From positions 3,625,240 to 3,689,239 of the forward strand of contig NZ_LT732535.1 in the NCBI RefSeq assembly GCF_900156915.1: a DNA stretch of 64,000 nucleotides, written 5' to 3'. The DNA is from Sediminibacillus massiliensis. Its GTDB lineage: Bacteria; Bacillota; Bacilli; Bacillales; Amphibacillaceae. The position numbers and the translations under genes are program-made. The first letter of the stretch is position 1. Every line of letters begins with the position of its first letter. Positions 45,675 through 54,788 of the stretch are shown here, one piece after another. The notes under the pieces were generated by a model, which saw only the letters and a program-made list of their open reading frames with translations, was not told where the DNA came from and searched no databases.

Positions 45675-46490
45675 ATGGCTGACTTAATGGAAAGATTGAG
45701 TTTAAACCAAATAACAACCGAAAAATGGAGTTTAAAAGAAGCGGTGGATGGCTGCGTCCGTGCGGAGATTCCCTGGATTTCGATTTGGAGGCATAAAATC
45801 GCCGAAATCGGCTTGCAGGAGAGCAAGCGTATCGTCAAGGATGCAGGTTTAAACGTTTCAAGCATCTGTCGGGGCGGTATGTTTCCGGCCCCTACAGCCA
45901 AAGAACGGGAAGAGCGGCTGGACGATAACCGGCGTGCTGTTGAGGAAGCAGCTGAGTTGGGTACGGATACGCTGGTGCTGGTCTGTGGGCCGTCACCGGA
46001 CCGCGACATTGATACAGCCCGCAACTATGTGGAAGAAGGAATCGAAAAACTTGTCCCGTTCGCCCAGTCACATGGTGTAAAGCTCGGCATCGAACCGCTT
46101 CATCCCATGTACGCAGCAGACAGATCTGTCATTAACACTTTAGGACAGGCCAATACAATTGCAGAGAAATACAGTCCTGAACAAGTTGGTGTTGTGGTTG
46201 ATGTTTTCCATGTATGGTGGGATCCGGAATTATACCAGCAAATTGAGCGGGCAGCCGGCAGGATTGTTGGTTTCCATGTATCAGACTGGATTGTCCCTGT
46301 GCCGGATATATTCAAAGGCCGTGGGATGATGGGAGATGGAGTAATTGAAATCAACCGGATGCGCCAGGCTGTGGAACAGGCCGGCTATCACGGACCGATT
46401 GAGGTGGAAATCATCAACCAGGCAATCTGGGACCGTCCCGGGGATGAAGTGCTCAGAGAGATAAAAGAACGATTTTCCAAACACGTGTAA
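45675..46490 (+). CDS. Sugar phosphate isomerase/epimerase family (AP endonuclease 2-like TIM barrel)
   Basis: 271 residues of the xylose isomerase-like TIM barrel group. Metal-site pattern: GIEPLHPMYAADRS with Glu, VGVVVDVFHVWWDPEL with Asp and His, VGFHVSDWIVP with His, and GPIEVEIINQ with the final Glu; this four-ligand arrangement is typical of divalent-metal isomerases and epimerases such as IolE/IolH, tagatose epimerases and C-glycoside lyases. It follows DUF993 by 3 bases with a GGGGG site. A terminator closes the operon. Confidence 0.85.
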   Translation: MADLMERLSLNQITTEKWSLKEAVDGCVRAEIPWISIWRHKIAEIGLQESKRIVKDAGLNVSSICRGGMFPAPTAKEREERLDDNRRAVEEAAELGTDTLVLVCGPSPDRDIDTARNYVEEGIEKLVPFAQSHGVKLGIEPLHPMYAADRSVINTLGQANTIAEKYSPEQVGVVVDVFHVWWDPELYQQIERAAGRIVGFHVSDWIVPVPDIFKGRGMMGDGVIEINRMRQAVEQAGYHGPIEVEIINQAIWDRPGDEVLREIKERFSKHV

Positions 46491-46532
46491 AAAAGAAAGA
46501 AAGGACTGCCACCCGGCAATCCTTTCTTTCTT
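46491..46532 (+). terminator. Terminator of the DUF993 operon
   Basis: AAGAAAGGA-TGCC / GGCA-TCCTTTCTT stem, the right arm ending in TTTCTT. Confidence 0.8.
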
Positions 46533-46561
46533 AAATTTGGTACTTTTCAAAGTAATACATT

Positions 46562-47374
46562 TGAGGCAAACTGCGACATAGTGACAATTCTATTTCTTGT
46601 TGTTCTGAAGATCGTTGAGCGCATGGCCTCGCTGCGGCAGAACACTTCGCTTTCCGCGGGCACGGCCTCAGCCAGGGGACTACTTGAATAAGCTTCCTTG
46701 CTCCCTTTGGGACTGCGATTACTCGTCCCACCGAAAACCGTGGGTCGAGGAATTCACTACGAAGCTTGACTGGAAGACGCAGACCCATCACTAGGGGTCT
46801 TCGGACTCGTGGGACTGCGATTACTCGCCCCATCGAAGACCTTTCGCTGTCCTGCAGGAGTCTGCGTGTTCTGCCTTCGCTTTTAGATTTTTTCTGAATT
46901 TTGGCTAGGGAATATTCCATGTTAAACAAATCTAGGACCTTTTCCCACTTGATTAGATGTTATCCAAAGCGAAGGAAAAATGCGACACTCCTTGAAAAGT
47001 AAAGGTCAATTTTCTGCGGTGTAAATGAATGGATATCCTTTCAACATTCTGGGATTCCAGAACCAGGAAGTACTGTAATCGCAAGAGTCAACTTGTTCTG
47101 CCTCTTGCTACATAAGGTTTTTCTCCATTCTTGTTAGGGAGACCATGTTAGATACATTTCAGGGTCACTTCTCACCTAATCAGAAAAATATACCGAGCTG
47201 CGGAAAAATGCGAGACTCCAGTGGGAAAGGAATAGTCTGAAGACCCCGCAGTTGGCGCTTTTTGCCAGCGAGAAGGCTGAAGCGTTCCCCACGGAAAGCG
47301 AGTATTTTTCCGCAGCGTCGGCTTACCACTCCATCCGAAAAGGAGGAATTGACATAAAAGTTATGTCGCAGTTT
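46562..47374. repeat. Long dispersed repeat, copy 3 (most complete)
   Basis: Terminal inverted repeat AAACTGCGACATA (46568-46580) and TATGTCGCAGTTT (47362-47374), exact over 13 bases. Left module 46625-46890: GCTGCGGCAGAACACTTCGCTTTCC and GTCTGCGTGTTCTGCCTTCGC, with two GGGACTGCGATTACTCG units. Right module 47195-47320: GCTGCGGAAAAATGCGAGACTCC and its inverted partner GCGAGTATTTTTCCGCAGCG, enclosing GGCGCTTTTTGCC. No transposase or other credible ORF is inside. It lies between the DUF993 operon and the chemoreceptor gene. Confidence 0.88.
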
Positions 47375-47444
47375 ATATTTTTTCCGATTCCATGAGTTTT
47401 CACGGGGTGAATAATCGCAATTCCATAGTCATCTGGAAAACAGC

Positions 47445-49460
47445 CTAGATTTTAAACTTACCAACTTGTTCATTTAATTCTGATGATAGCTTTTCCAGGT
47501 CGATTGCGCTATTTGATACTTCTTCCATAGATGTACTGGATTGCTGGGTTGATGCTGCCACTTCTTCCACCCCTGCAGCTGATTCCTCTGATACAGCAGC
47601 TATCTCTTGAATGGATTCATTCATCTGCTGGCTATTACTGCTTACTTCTTGTAGATGGTCCGTTATTTCATTAATCTGTTTAACCATATCTTTAACAGAG
47701 TCGTCAATATGCCCAAATGTCTCACCGGTTTTCCCGATTTTTTGCGAACCTTTGTCGACTTCCTGGTAACCAGCTTCTAAAGATTTGGCGACAGAACTTG
47801 ATTCCGATTGAATGTTGCTCACGATTTCGGTTATATCACCAACTGAACTGGATACCTGTTCTGCCAGCTTGCGGACTTCATCAGCGACTACAGCGAAACC
47901 TTTTCCATGCTCGCCAGCCCTGGCTGCTTCTATCGCAGCGTTCAATGATAATAAGTTGGTTTGTTCGGCAATTTCGTTGATTACCTGGATAAGTTTAGAG
48001 ATTTCCTTTGATTGAGCATCCAAACCTTGAACCTTTGAAACGGCTTCTTTGACAATTAATTCTATATTCTTCATTTGCATTACAGAATCTGTCATCAAGC
48101 CGCTTCCCTCATTCGTCATGTTAAGTACCTTGGCAGAAGTTTCGGATATCTGTTCACCGCTCTGATGTGCTTGGTCAATTTTTTGGACAAAGTTCGTCAT
48201 CATCTCAGATAGTGTAGTAGAACTTGTAGCCTGCGATTCAGCACCGGCAGATAATTCTTGCATGGTTGAAGCGATTTGTTCACTGCCTTCTCTAACCTCC
48301 GTGGCAGCCTGTGTTAAATAAGCACTTTGCCCAGATAAGGACTGGGAAGCTTCGGATACATTATGAATGAGAGATCGGAGACTTTCTTTCATCTGTTCAA
48401 CGGACCGGGCAAGCTGACCGATTTCATCTTGGTTTTTATTTTCAAGATTTATGGATAAGTCGCCTTCTTCCACTTGTTTCATTTTTTCTTTCAAAGTACT
48501 GATCGGTTTGGTAATCCGTTTGGTTATCAACAAAGTGATCAGTGCGGACAGAAGAAGAACGATGATAAGACTAATGGCAATCGGAATCAGAATAGGCTGG
48601 GCTTTTTTCGCGAATTCCTCTTTATTTACTGTTCCGATAATGATCCAGTTCATTCTGTCATTGATCGAATATCCTAATGCTTTTTCTTGACCTTCCAATT
48701 CATAATCGACTGTACCGGAATCCTCCTTTTGAGCGATGATTTGCTCGTAAAAGTCCTCGCTTGAGAAATCCTTGCCTATGTACGCAGAGTCTGGGTGCAA
48801 AATGAATTTACCTGTTTGGTCCATCACAGCTGCATAGCCTGTTTCACCTACTTTGGCGGTTTTGACCATATCCATAACAGCCTGCATGTTAATATCAAAT
48901 CCTAATACACCTACAGCAGTACCATTGCTCGTGACTGTCTTGGCCGCACTAACAGTGAGTTCGCCGGAGTCGGCATCGATATAAGGTTCCGTCCAGATTA
49001 CTTCTCCGGTATTTTCCAAGGCGGTCTTATACCATGGCCTTGTACGGGGGTCAAAATCTTCCGGAAGATCCAATTCAGGAGATGTCAGCATTTCTCCGCT
49101 TTCTTCTGTTCCTAAGTAGGTGGTCTGAATAGCTTCCTCGGTGGAAGAAGCGTCTTCTAGAGAATTCATCATTTCGTCCCGCTGGTTTTCAAAATTGGTG
49201 AATTGCTCTTGCTCAGCATAGTAACTAATGGTTTGTTCTTGACTTTGCAGGAATGTTTCAAAAGATTCATTTAACAGCTTTGTCTGGCTTTCAACATTTT
49301 CAGTCAGTTCCTTGGTTGTTAAAGACACGCTGAAAGTATAGCTGATTGTTCCGATAACTGCTCCTGCAACCAATATCAAAGTTATGAATGGGATAAGGAT
49401 TTGTCTTTGGAGTGTCTTTGTGAAAAAGTTACGTGTTCTTTTCGTCTGTTTCTTTGGCAT
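47445..49460 (-). CDS. Methyl-accepting chemotaxis protein with Cache sensor
   Basis: 671-residue transmembrane chemoreceptor. Helix 1 is [22 protein letters not shown] (about 19-40). The extracellular dCache-type domain (about 45-280) contains [12 protein letters not shown] and TVSAAKTV. Helix 2 is [20 protein letters not shown] (about 291-310). HAMP is near 312-365, and a cytoplasmic signalling hairpin contains [42 protein letters not shown] (about 495-536). The double-Cache sensor usually reads amino acids, organic acids or sugars via binding proteins. GAGGAGG precedes the ATG. A sigma-D promoter lies upstream. Confidence 0.95.
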   Translation of the reverse strand: MPKKQTKRTRNFFTKTLQRQILIPFITLILVAGAVIGTISYTFSVSLTTKELTENVESQTKLLNESFETFLQSQEQTISYYAEQEQFTNFENQRDEMMNSLEDASSTEEAIQTTYLGTEESGEMLTSPELDLPEDFDPRTRPWYKTALENTGEVIWTEPYIDADSGELTVSAAKTVTSNGTAVGVLGFDINMQAVMDMVKTAKVGETGYAAVMDQTGKFILHPDSAYIGKDFSSEDFYEQIIAQKEDSGTVDYELEGQEKALGYSINDRMNWIIIGTVNKEEFAKKAQPILIPIAISLIIVLLLSALITLLITKRITKPISTLKEKMKQVEEGDLSINLENKNQDEIGQLARSVEQMKESLRSLIHNVSEASQSLSGQSAYLTQAATEVREGSEQIASTMQELSAGAESQATSSTTLSEMMTNFVQKIDQAHQSGEQISETSAKVLNMTNEGSGLMTDSVMQMKNIELIVKEAVSKVQGLDAQSKEISKLIQVINEIAEQTNLLSLNAAIEAARAGEHGKGFAVVADEVRKLAEQVSSSVGDITEIVSNIQSESSSVAKSLEAGYQEVDKGSQKIGKTGETFGHIDDSVKDMVKQINEITDHLQEVSSNSQQMNESIQEIAAVSEESAAGVEEVAASTQQSSTSMEEVSNSAIDLEKLSSELNEQVGKFKI

Positions 49461-49510
49461 TAAATTGTCTGCCTCCTCGTGGTGGTATGATGAAATAGTC
49501 CTATAATCAA

Positions 49511-49537
49511 TTATCGACTGAATAGTTCAATTGTTTA
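49511..49537 (-). promoter_or_regulatory. Sigma-D (motility) promoter of the chemoreceptor gene
   Basis: On the minus strand TAAA (49534-49537), 15 bases, GTCGATAA (49511-49518), against the Bacillus sigma-D consensus TAAA-N14/15-GCCGATAT. The predicted start is near 49504, 44 bases upstream of the ATG. Confidence 0.8.
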
Positions 49538-49662
49538 GAAAAGATAATAAGAAAAAGTTTTACCGAAAGCCGGATTCAAATGTCTTATTTCCCTTCTTTA
49601 TAGAAGGATTGTGTCAAAGAATGCAGAAAAAGATAACCATCAAGGATAAGGGGGATGTTTGC

Positions 49663-50625
49663 ATGAAAATAGGATTAGTGGGTACAGGAGGGTTTAGCAG
49701 ACTTCACGCTGGTCTGCTTGAAAAGATGAAAGATGTCGAGATATCAGCTATTTGTGGACGTTCGACAAGAAAAGCGGAAGAAATGGCAGCCGGTTTTGGT
49801 GCAAAAGGATATGGCGCGTTAAAGTCCATGCTAGAGGCAGAAAGTCTGGATGCTGTATATATTTGTGTCCCGCCAATGGTCCACGGAGTAATCGAAGAAG
49901 AACTTATTCAAAGAGGAATTCCCTTTTTCGTCGAAAAGCCGCTTGGCGTTGATGATGAACTTCCAAATCATATTTGTGAATTGGTCGAAGAGCGCTCATT
50001 GATCACATCTGTGGGTTACCATTTTCGGTATCTGGAGTCTGTCGAGAAAATGAAAGATCTCTTGCGTGGCAGCAAAATAGGCATGGTTACAGCTAACTGG
50101 AGCGGGAGCATGCCAGAAGTAAAATGGTGGAGGGATAACAACCAGTCCGGGGGACAATTTGTAGAACAGACAACACATCTTGTAGACCTGCTCCGGTTTC
50201 TTTGCGGTGAGATCGATGAAATCCATGCATTCTTTGGTGAGGGCCATTTGAAAAATGTATATGAAAATGTCACTGTTCCGGATGTCGGTTCAGTAAACAT
50301 GAAGTTGAAAAACGGCGCCGTTGCCAACTTTTCGAATACATGTATACTTCCTGCTGGAACAGGAGACGTCCGTATGGTTTTTTATACCGAAAAAGGCATT
50401 TTGGAGTGGTCGCCAAAGCAGTTGAAATGCATTGAAGCAGGCCGTGACACCATTTATCGTTTTCATGATAATCCATATCTGAAAGAAAGTGAGATATTTT
50501 TGGATGCAGTACGGCACGGGAAGGATAATGGCATATTAAGTCCTTACCAGGATGCTGTAAAAACACAACAAATCACCCATGCGGCCACAGTTTCTGCCCG
50601 AGACAGGTTCTCGGTTAAATTGTAA
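49663..50625 (+). CDS. Gfo/Idh/MocA family oxidoreductase (3 of 5)
   Basis: 320 residues from the ATG at 49663, which gives the standard N-terminus MKIGLVGTGGFSRLHAG and has AAGGGGGA upstream; the frame reaches back 44 codons without a ribosome site. FVEKPLGVDDELP is the EKP motif and GGQFVEQTTHLVDLLRFLCGE carries the catalytic-site Gln/His. It is followed 19 bases later by an SGNH esterase gene in the same transcript, suggesting action on an acylated or modified sugar. Substrate unknown. Confidence 0.87.
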   Translation: MKIGLVGTGGFSRLHAGLLEKMKDVEISAICGRSTRKAEEMAAGFGAKGYGALKSMLEAESLDAVYICVPPMVHGVIEEELIQRGIPFFVEKPLGVDDELPNHICELVEERSLITSVGYHFRYLESVEKMKDLLRGSKIGMVTANWSGSMPEVKWWRDNNQSGGQFVEQTTHLVDLLRFLCGEIDEIHAFFGEGHLKNVYENVTVPDVGSVNMKLKNGAVANFSNTCILPAGTGDVRMVFYTEKGILEWSPKQLKCIEAGRDTIYRFHDNPYLKESEIFLDAVRHGKDNGILSPYQDAVKTQQITHAATVSARDRFSVKL

Positions 50626-50644
50626 CCAAGGGAAGGTGACAAAA

Positions 50645-51376
50645 GTGGGATTAATAGAAATAGCAGCAAAAAAATCAAAAGACTTGAACAGTGGGCCGCC
50701 TGTGACGATTGCTTTTTTGGGAGATAGTGTGACCCAGGGGTGTTTTGAGTTGGTAAAGGATAGAAATGGAAAGATCGATACGGTTTTTGAGCAGGAGGCA
50801 GCCTACCATCAACTGTTGAAACAGCGGCTCGCAGAAATTTATCCTTCCGCTCCTATTACTGTGATAAATGCAGGTATCTCGGGGAACAGTGCCGGAGATG
50901 GTTATGGAAGGCTGAAAAGGGATGTTCTACAGTATTCGCCAGACCTTGTGGTAGTTTGTTTCGGATTAAATGATTGTATGAAAGGAAAACAAGGCCTCAA
51001 GGACTATGAGTGGTCATTAACCAATATTTTTGAAGAACTGAGGGCCTCTGCCATCCCTGTAGTCTTTATGACTCCGAATATGATGAATACATATATCCAC
51101 CCTTCGATAACTGATGTGGATTTTAGAGAAATGGCCCAAGAAACTATGGACGTCCAGAACTCGGGTATATTGGATTTATATGTGGATAAGGCCAGAAAGA
51201 CTTGTGAACGGTTTAGTTTTCCGGTATGCGATTGTTACAGGATGTGGAAGACACTAGCCGGGAAGGGTACAGATATCACCAGTCTTTTATCCAATCACAT
51301 TAACCATCCGACACGGAATATGCATCATTTGTTTGCGGAAGAGCTATTTCGATCGATTGTGCTGGAAAATATATGA
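50645..51376 (+). CDS. SGNH/GDSL-type esterase
   Basis: 243-residue hydrolase. Block I FLGDSVTQG with nucleophilic Ser near residue 28, block II Gly in NAGISGNSAGDGY, block III Asn in CFGLNDCMKG, and a likely Asp-x-x-His block V around SNHINHPTRNMHHLFAEEL (C-terminal). No signal peptide, so it is intracellular. Such enzymes remove acetyl groups from xylan or pectin fragments; that is a family expectation only. The start is GTG at 50645 with AAGGTGA upstream; the frame extends 22 codons into the preceding gene and that part is rejected. Confidence 0.85.
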   Translation: MGLIEIAAKKSKDLNSGPPVTIAFLGDSVTQGCFELVKDRNGKIDTVFEQEAAYHQLLKQRLAEIYPSAPITVINAGISGNSAGDGYGRLKRDVLQYSPDLVVVCFGLNDCMKGKQGLKDYEWSLTNIFEELRASAIPVVFMTPNMMNTYIHPSITDVDFREMAQETMDVQNSGILDLYVDKARKTCERFSFPVCDCYRMWKTLAGKGTDITSLLSNHINHPTRNMHHLFAEELFRSIVLENI

Positions 51377-51398
51377 GTCACTTTTGATGTGTAAAAGT

Positions 51399-51434
51399 GA
51401 GAATCAACGATTGACGGATTCTCCTCTTTTTTTT
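51399..51434 (+). terminator. Terminator after the esterase gene
   Basis: GAGAATC / GATTCTC stem with an 11-base loop, then CTCTTTTTTTT. A second hairpin, TCACTTTT / AAAAGTGA (51378-51400), overlaps its left arm by two bases, so the two stems compete at their junction. Confidence 0.83.
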
Positions 51435-51493
51435 GAACATTTATGACTGTTTTTTATATATTCGAAATAGTAAGTCATTTGTTAAGATAGTAA

Positions 51494-51507
51494 TGTAATC
51501 GCTTACA
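51494..51507. promoter_or_regulatory. Perfect CcpA site (cre) before the second transport operon
   Basis: TGTAATCGCTTACA, fully matching the cre consensus and nearly palindromic, 37 bases upstream of the binding-protein start codon. Core promoter elements around 51455-51490 are not clear. Confidence 0.85.
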
Positions 51508-51544
51508 AGTGATTGCGGATAAAGCAGACAAGGGGGATGTAGTA

Positions 51545-52852
51545 ATGAAAAAATCAGTGCTTATGCTTTTGGGAATGCTTATGATTTTGTGGCTCGCAGC
51601 ATGTAGCGACAATGATCAGACCTCAGGGGAATCCGGAGACGGTTCAGGCGAATCCGGGAATTCTGGAGACGGAGAAATCACCTTGAGAATGGCTTGGTGG
51701 GGGGACCAGCCTCGAAATGATTATACTACTGAAGTTATCAAAATGTATGAAGAGCAAAATCCGAATGTGAAAATTGAAGCAGAATACGCAAACTGGGATG
51801 ATTATTGGCAAAAACTGTCTCCGCAGGCAGCAGCAAACGAATTGCCGGATATCATTCAAATGGACTTATCGTACTTAGCGCAATATGCACAAAGCAACCA
51901 ACTTGCTGATCTAAACGAATACCTTGGCAATCAGATAGATACGAGCAACATGACAGAGGATTATGTAAATGGCGGTCAAGTGAATGACGGCATTTACGGG
52001 CTTAATCTAGGGGTGAATGCATTAGGTTTTCATTATAATCCTGCAAAGTTGGAAGAAATCGGCTCTGAAAGCTCCGCTTTGGAGGATTGGACTTGGGAAG
52101 ATTATCAAGCCCTTTCAGATCAAGCAGTTGAACAGGGGATTTATTTTGACACCGGTTTCAAAGCAGACGTATTTTTCAACTATTATCTACGTACTCAGGG
52201 AGCCCGCTTATATGCGGAAGATGGCAGTGGCTTAGGATATGATGACGATCAGTTGTTTGTCGACTTCTTCTCGATGATGGCAGATCAAGTAGATAAAGGG
52301 GCTACACCTACACCTGATGTACTCGCACAGCTTACAGGAATTGAGGATGATCCGGTGGTTAAAGGGGAAGCAGTTGGGATTTGGCAATGGTCCAACCAAT
52401 TTGTCGGCTTGCAACAAGTTGCAGACGCTGACTTGGAAATCGCACCAATGCCTGGACCGAACGCGTCCGAAGGGCTTTTCTTAAAGCCGAGTATGTTCTT
52501 CTCTATTGCTCAAAACTCTGAGCATAAAGAAGCAGCAGCAGATTTTCTTAACTTCTTTGTAAATGATGTAGAGGCAAACAAATTGATTCTTGGTGACCGC
52601 GGCGTACCAGGCTCGTCCGAAGTGAAAGAAGCATTGATGTCAGAGATTTCAGATGCACAGCAACAGGTCTTCGAATATGTAGAATGGGCAGAACAAAACA
52701 GCTCACCTATGGGTGCTCCAGATCCAGCTGGTGCGGGTGAAGTAATTGAACTGCTTGATCAATTGGCTGAGCAGATCAGTTATGGTCAGGTGTCCCCTGA
52801 AGAAGCAGCAGAAAACTTCAGGAACCAGGCGGAAAGCATGCTGGGTCAATAA
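51545..52852 (+). CDS. Sugar ABC transporter substrate-binding lipoprotein (second system)
   Basis: 435 residues; lipoprotein signal MKKSVLMLLGMLMILWLAAC with lipobox LAAC and Cys20, then a repetitive Ser/Gly/Glu linker (SGESGDGSGESGNSGDG) and the family 1 binding fold starting ITLRMAWWGD. The ATG at 51545 follows AAGGGGGA; an earlier ATG-like frame start at 51509 is rejected. It heads a nine-gene operon with uxaC and GH42 beta-galactosidase, so pectin- or galactan-derived oligosaccharides are the inferred cargo. It is followed by a strong hairpin. Confidence 0.92.
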   Translation: MKKSVLMLLGMLMILWLAACSDNDQTSGESGDGSGESGNSGDGEITLRMAWWGDQPRNDYTTEVIKMYEEQNPNVKIEAEYANWDDYWQKLSPQAAANELPDIIQMDLSYLAQYAQSNQLADLNEYLGNQIDTSNMTEDYVNGGQVNDGIYGLNLGVNALGFHYNPAKLEEIGSESSALEDWTWEDYQALSDQAVEQGIYFDTGFKADVFFNYYLRTQGARLYAEDGSGLGYDDDQLFVDFFSMMADQVDKGATPTPDVLAQLTGIEDDPVVKGEAVGIWQWSNQFVGLQQVADADLEIAPMPGPNASEGLFLKPSMFFSIAQNSEHKEAAADFLNFFVNDVEANKLILGDRGVPGSSEVKEALMSEISDAQQQVFEYVEWAEQNSSPMGAPDPAGAGEVIELLDQLAEQISYGQVSPEEAAENFRNQAESMLGQ

Positions 52853-52865
52853 GTAAAGGAAGGAA

Positions 52866-52904
52866 GGAAGGTATAGCTGGTTTTCATGACCAGCTATCCT
52901 CCTT
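52866..52904 (+). other. Hairpin after the second binding-protein gene
   Basis: ATAGCTGGT / ACCAGCTAT, a perfect 9-base stem, extended by AAGG / CCTT-type pairing from the flanking purine and pyrimidine runs. It sits between the binding protein and the permease, like the hairpin at 34468 in the arabinan operon, and ends in CCTTTATTT, a weak terminator tail. Confidence 0.62.
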
Positions 52905-52941
52905 TATTTCTCTACATAACCTTTGGAAAGGGGTTGAGTAC

Positions 52942-53835
52942 ATGAATTCTCGAATACAAGACAACATGTGGGGATACTTCTTCATCGGCCCGTTTATTAT
53001 TGGATTTCTATCTTTTACGATTATTCCGATGATTGCCTCACTTTATTTTTCCTTTACAAGTTATGATTTGTTCAATGCTCCACAATGGATTGGTTTTGAT
53101 AACTATACAAAAATGTTCACAGACGATCCTCGTTATCTTCAATCCTTGAAAGTTACCTTTATATATGTCTTGGGTGGTGTGCCGCTTCGTTTGGCATTTG
53201 CTTTGCTGGTAGCGATGCTTTTGAACGCCGGATCCAGGGCAGTCGGCTTATACAGAACGATGTATTATCTGCCTTCTCTGATTGGCGGAAGTGTTGCCGT
53301 TGCGATTATGTGGCGTAATATCTTCGGTGATGATGGGATCGTAAACCTGGCACTCCAAGCGTTGGGATTGGATGGTATCCGGTGGTTCGGTGATCCGACA
53401 GCTGCCTTATGGATGCTGATTTTCTTATCTATCTGGCAATTTGGTTCTTCCATGTTGATCTTTCTGGCAGGCCTTAAGTCCATTCCGCAAAGTTATTATG
53501 AAGCGGCAAGTGTCGATGGCGCAAGTTTCTTTCAAAAGTTCTATAAAATTACGATACCGATGCTTAGTCCTGTATTGCTTTTCAATATTATCATGCAGAC
53601 AATTGCAGCATTTATGACATTTGTCCCGGCATTCATCATTTCAAAAGGAACTGGTGGTCCGCTTGATGGAACGCTCTTATATTCCTTGTACTTATTCAAA
53701 CAAGGTTTCGAGTATTTCAATATGGGATATGCATCGGCAATGGCTTGGATCATGCTGATCATTGTCGCAATCTTGACTGGACTTATTTTCTGGTCATCTA
53801 AATACTGGGTTCACTATGAATCGGAGGGGAGGTAA
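52942..53835 (+). CDS. Sugar ABC transporter permease, MalF/UgpA type (second system)
   Basis: 297 residues with six helices, including a first helix FIGPFIIGFLSFTIIPMIASLYFSFT. The EAA loop is SYYEAASVDGASFFQKF near residues 184-200. The gap from the binding-protein stop is 89 bases, including the hairpin; AAAGGGG precedes the ATG. The next permease follows 3 bases after its stop. Confidence 0.94.
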   Translation: MNSRIQDNMWGYFFIGPFIIGFLSFTIIPMIASLYFSFTSYDLFNAPQWIGFDNYTKMFTDDPRYLQSLKVTFIYVLGGVPLRLAFALLVAMLLNAGSRAVGLYRTMYYLPSLIGGSVAVAIMWRNIFGDDGIVNLALQALGLDGIRWFGDPTAALWMLIFLSIWQFGSSMLIFLAGLKSIPQSYYEAASVDGASFFQKFYKITIPMLSPVLLFNIIMQTIAAFMTFVPAFIISKGTGGPLDGTLLYSLYLFKQGFEYFNMGYASAMAWIMLIIVAILTGLIFWSSKYWVHYESEGR

Positions 53836-53838
53836 ATC

Positions 53839-54678
53839 ATGACAATGCCTAAACCACGATGGTTCGTCTATCACATATTGGTCGGGGGTTTTGCGATACT
53901 GCTGCTTTATCCGGTGATTTGGCTTTTGGTAAGTTCTTTTAAAGAAAGTGAAGATATCTTCGTTACCGCAGGCTCTTTGATACCCAATCCTTTTACGGCA
54001 CTAAACTATGCCCAGGGCTGGACAGGATTTGGGGGATACAGTTTCGGCGTGTTTATTAAGAATACCGTTATCTTTGTTCTATGGATGCTGGCCGGGCATT
54101 TGATTTCCTGCTCACTGATTGCCTTCGGTTTTGCCAGATTGAACTTTGTCGGGAAAGGTTTCTGGTTTGCAATCATGCTGGTTACCTTGATGCTGCCGTA
54201 TGAAGTGGTCATGATACCACAATACATTATATTTTCGGAGCTTGGCTGGTTGAACTCTTTAAAACCATTAGTCGTACCGGCATTTTTCGGTCACCCTTTC
54301 TTTATTTTCCTGCTCGTGCAGTTCATCAGGACGATTCCCAGGGAACTTGACGAAGCAGCCAGAATTGATGGAGCGAATACCTTTCAGATTTTCTACCGGG
54401 TCATCGTGCCATTGATCGTGCCGGCGCTCGCAACAACGGCAATCTTTACCTTCTATTGGACTTGGGATAACTTACTTGGTCCCGTCCTTTATTTAAACAG
54501 TCCGGAAAAGTACACAGTTTCGATGGCATTGAACATGTTCCTGAGTAATGAGACGGTTTCAAACTGGGGTGCGATGTTCGCTATGTCCATTGTTACACTA
54601 GTACCGGTATTTGTTATTTTCTTCATTTTCCAGCGTTATGTAGTCGAGGGGATCAGCACGAGCGGTTTGAAGGGATAA
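53839..54678 (+). CDS. Sugar ABC transporter permease, MalG/UgpE type (second system)
   Basis: 279 residues, six helices, EAA loop [18 protein letters not shown] near residues 169-186, and the C-terminal [14 protein letters not shown] typical of MalG-type proteins. GGGGAGG precedes the ATG. It is followed 110 bases later by a YesL-like gene. Confidence 0.94.
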   Translation: MTMPKPRWFVYHILVGGFAILLLYPVIWLLVSSFKESEDIFVTAGSLIPNPFTALNYAQGWTGFGGYSFGVFIKNTVIFVLWMLAGHLISCSLIAFGFARLNFVGKGFWFAIMLVTLMLPYEVVMIPQYIIFSELGWLNSLKPLVVPAFFGHPFFIFLLVQFIRTIPRELDEAARIDGANTFQIFYRVIVPLIVPALATTAIFTFYWTWDNLLGPVLYLNSPEKYTVSMALNMFLSNETVSNWGAMFAMSIVTLVPVFVIFFIFQRYVVEGISTSGLKG

Positions 54679-54788
54679 CATGGCTCCTCGTTGAATAGTT
54701 AAAAGACAGCGATTTTTGAAAAAACGACAAAACTCCCTCGGACACTTATTACCATTTCAATTATTTCAAATCACAGGAGGATGGGCAT

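Noticed and set aside
46531-46929. 132-codon ORF within repeat copy 3
   Set aside because: Translation follows the palindromic repeat units (Arg/Pro-rich) and is not kept in the other copies.
49531-49662. 44-codon extension of the third Gfo/Idh protein
   Set aside because: No ribosome site and basic low-complexity sequence; the GxGxxG motif is expected at the very N-terminus, as from 49663.
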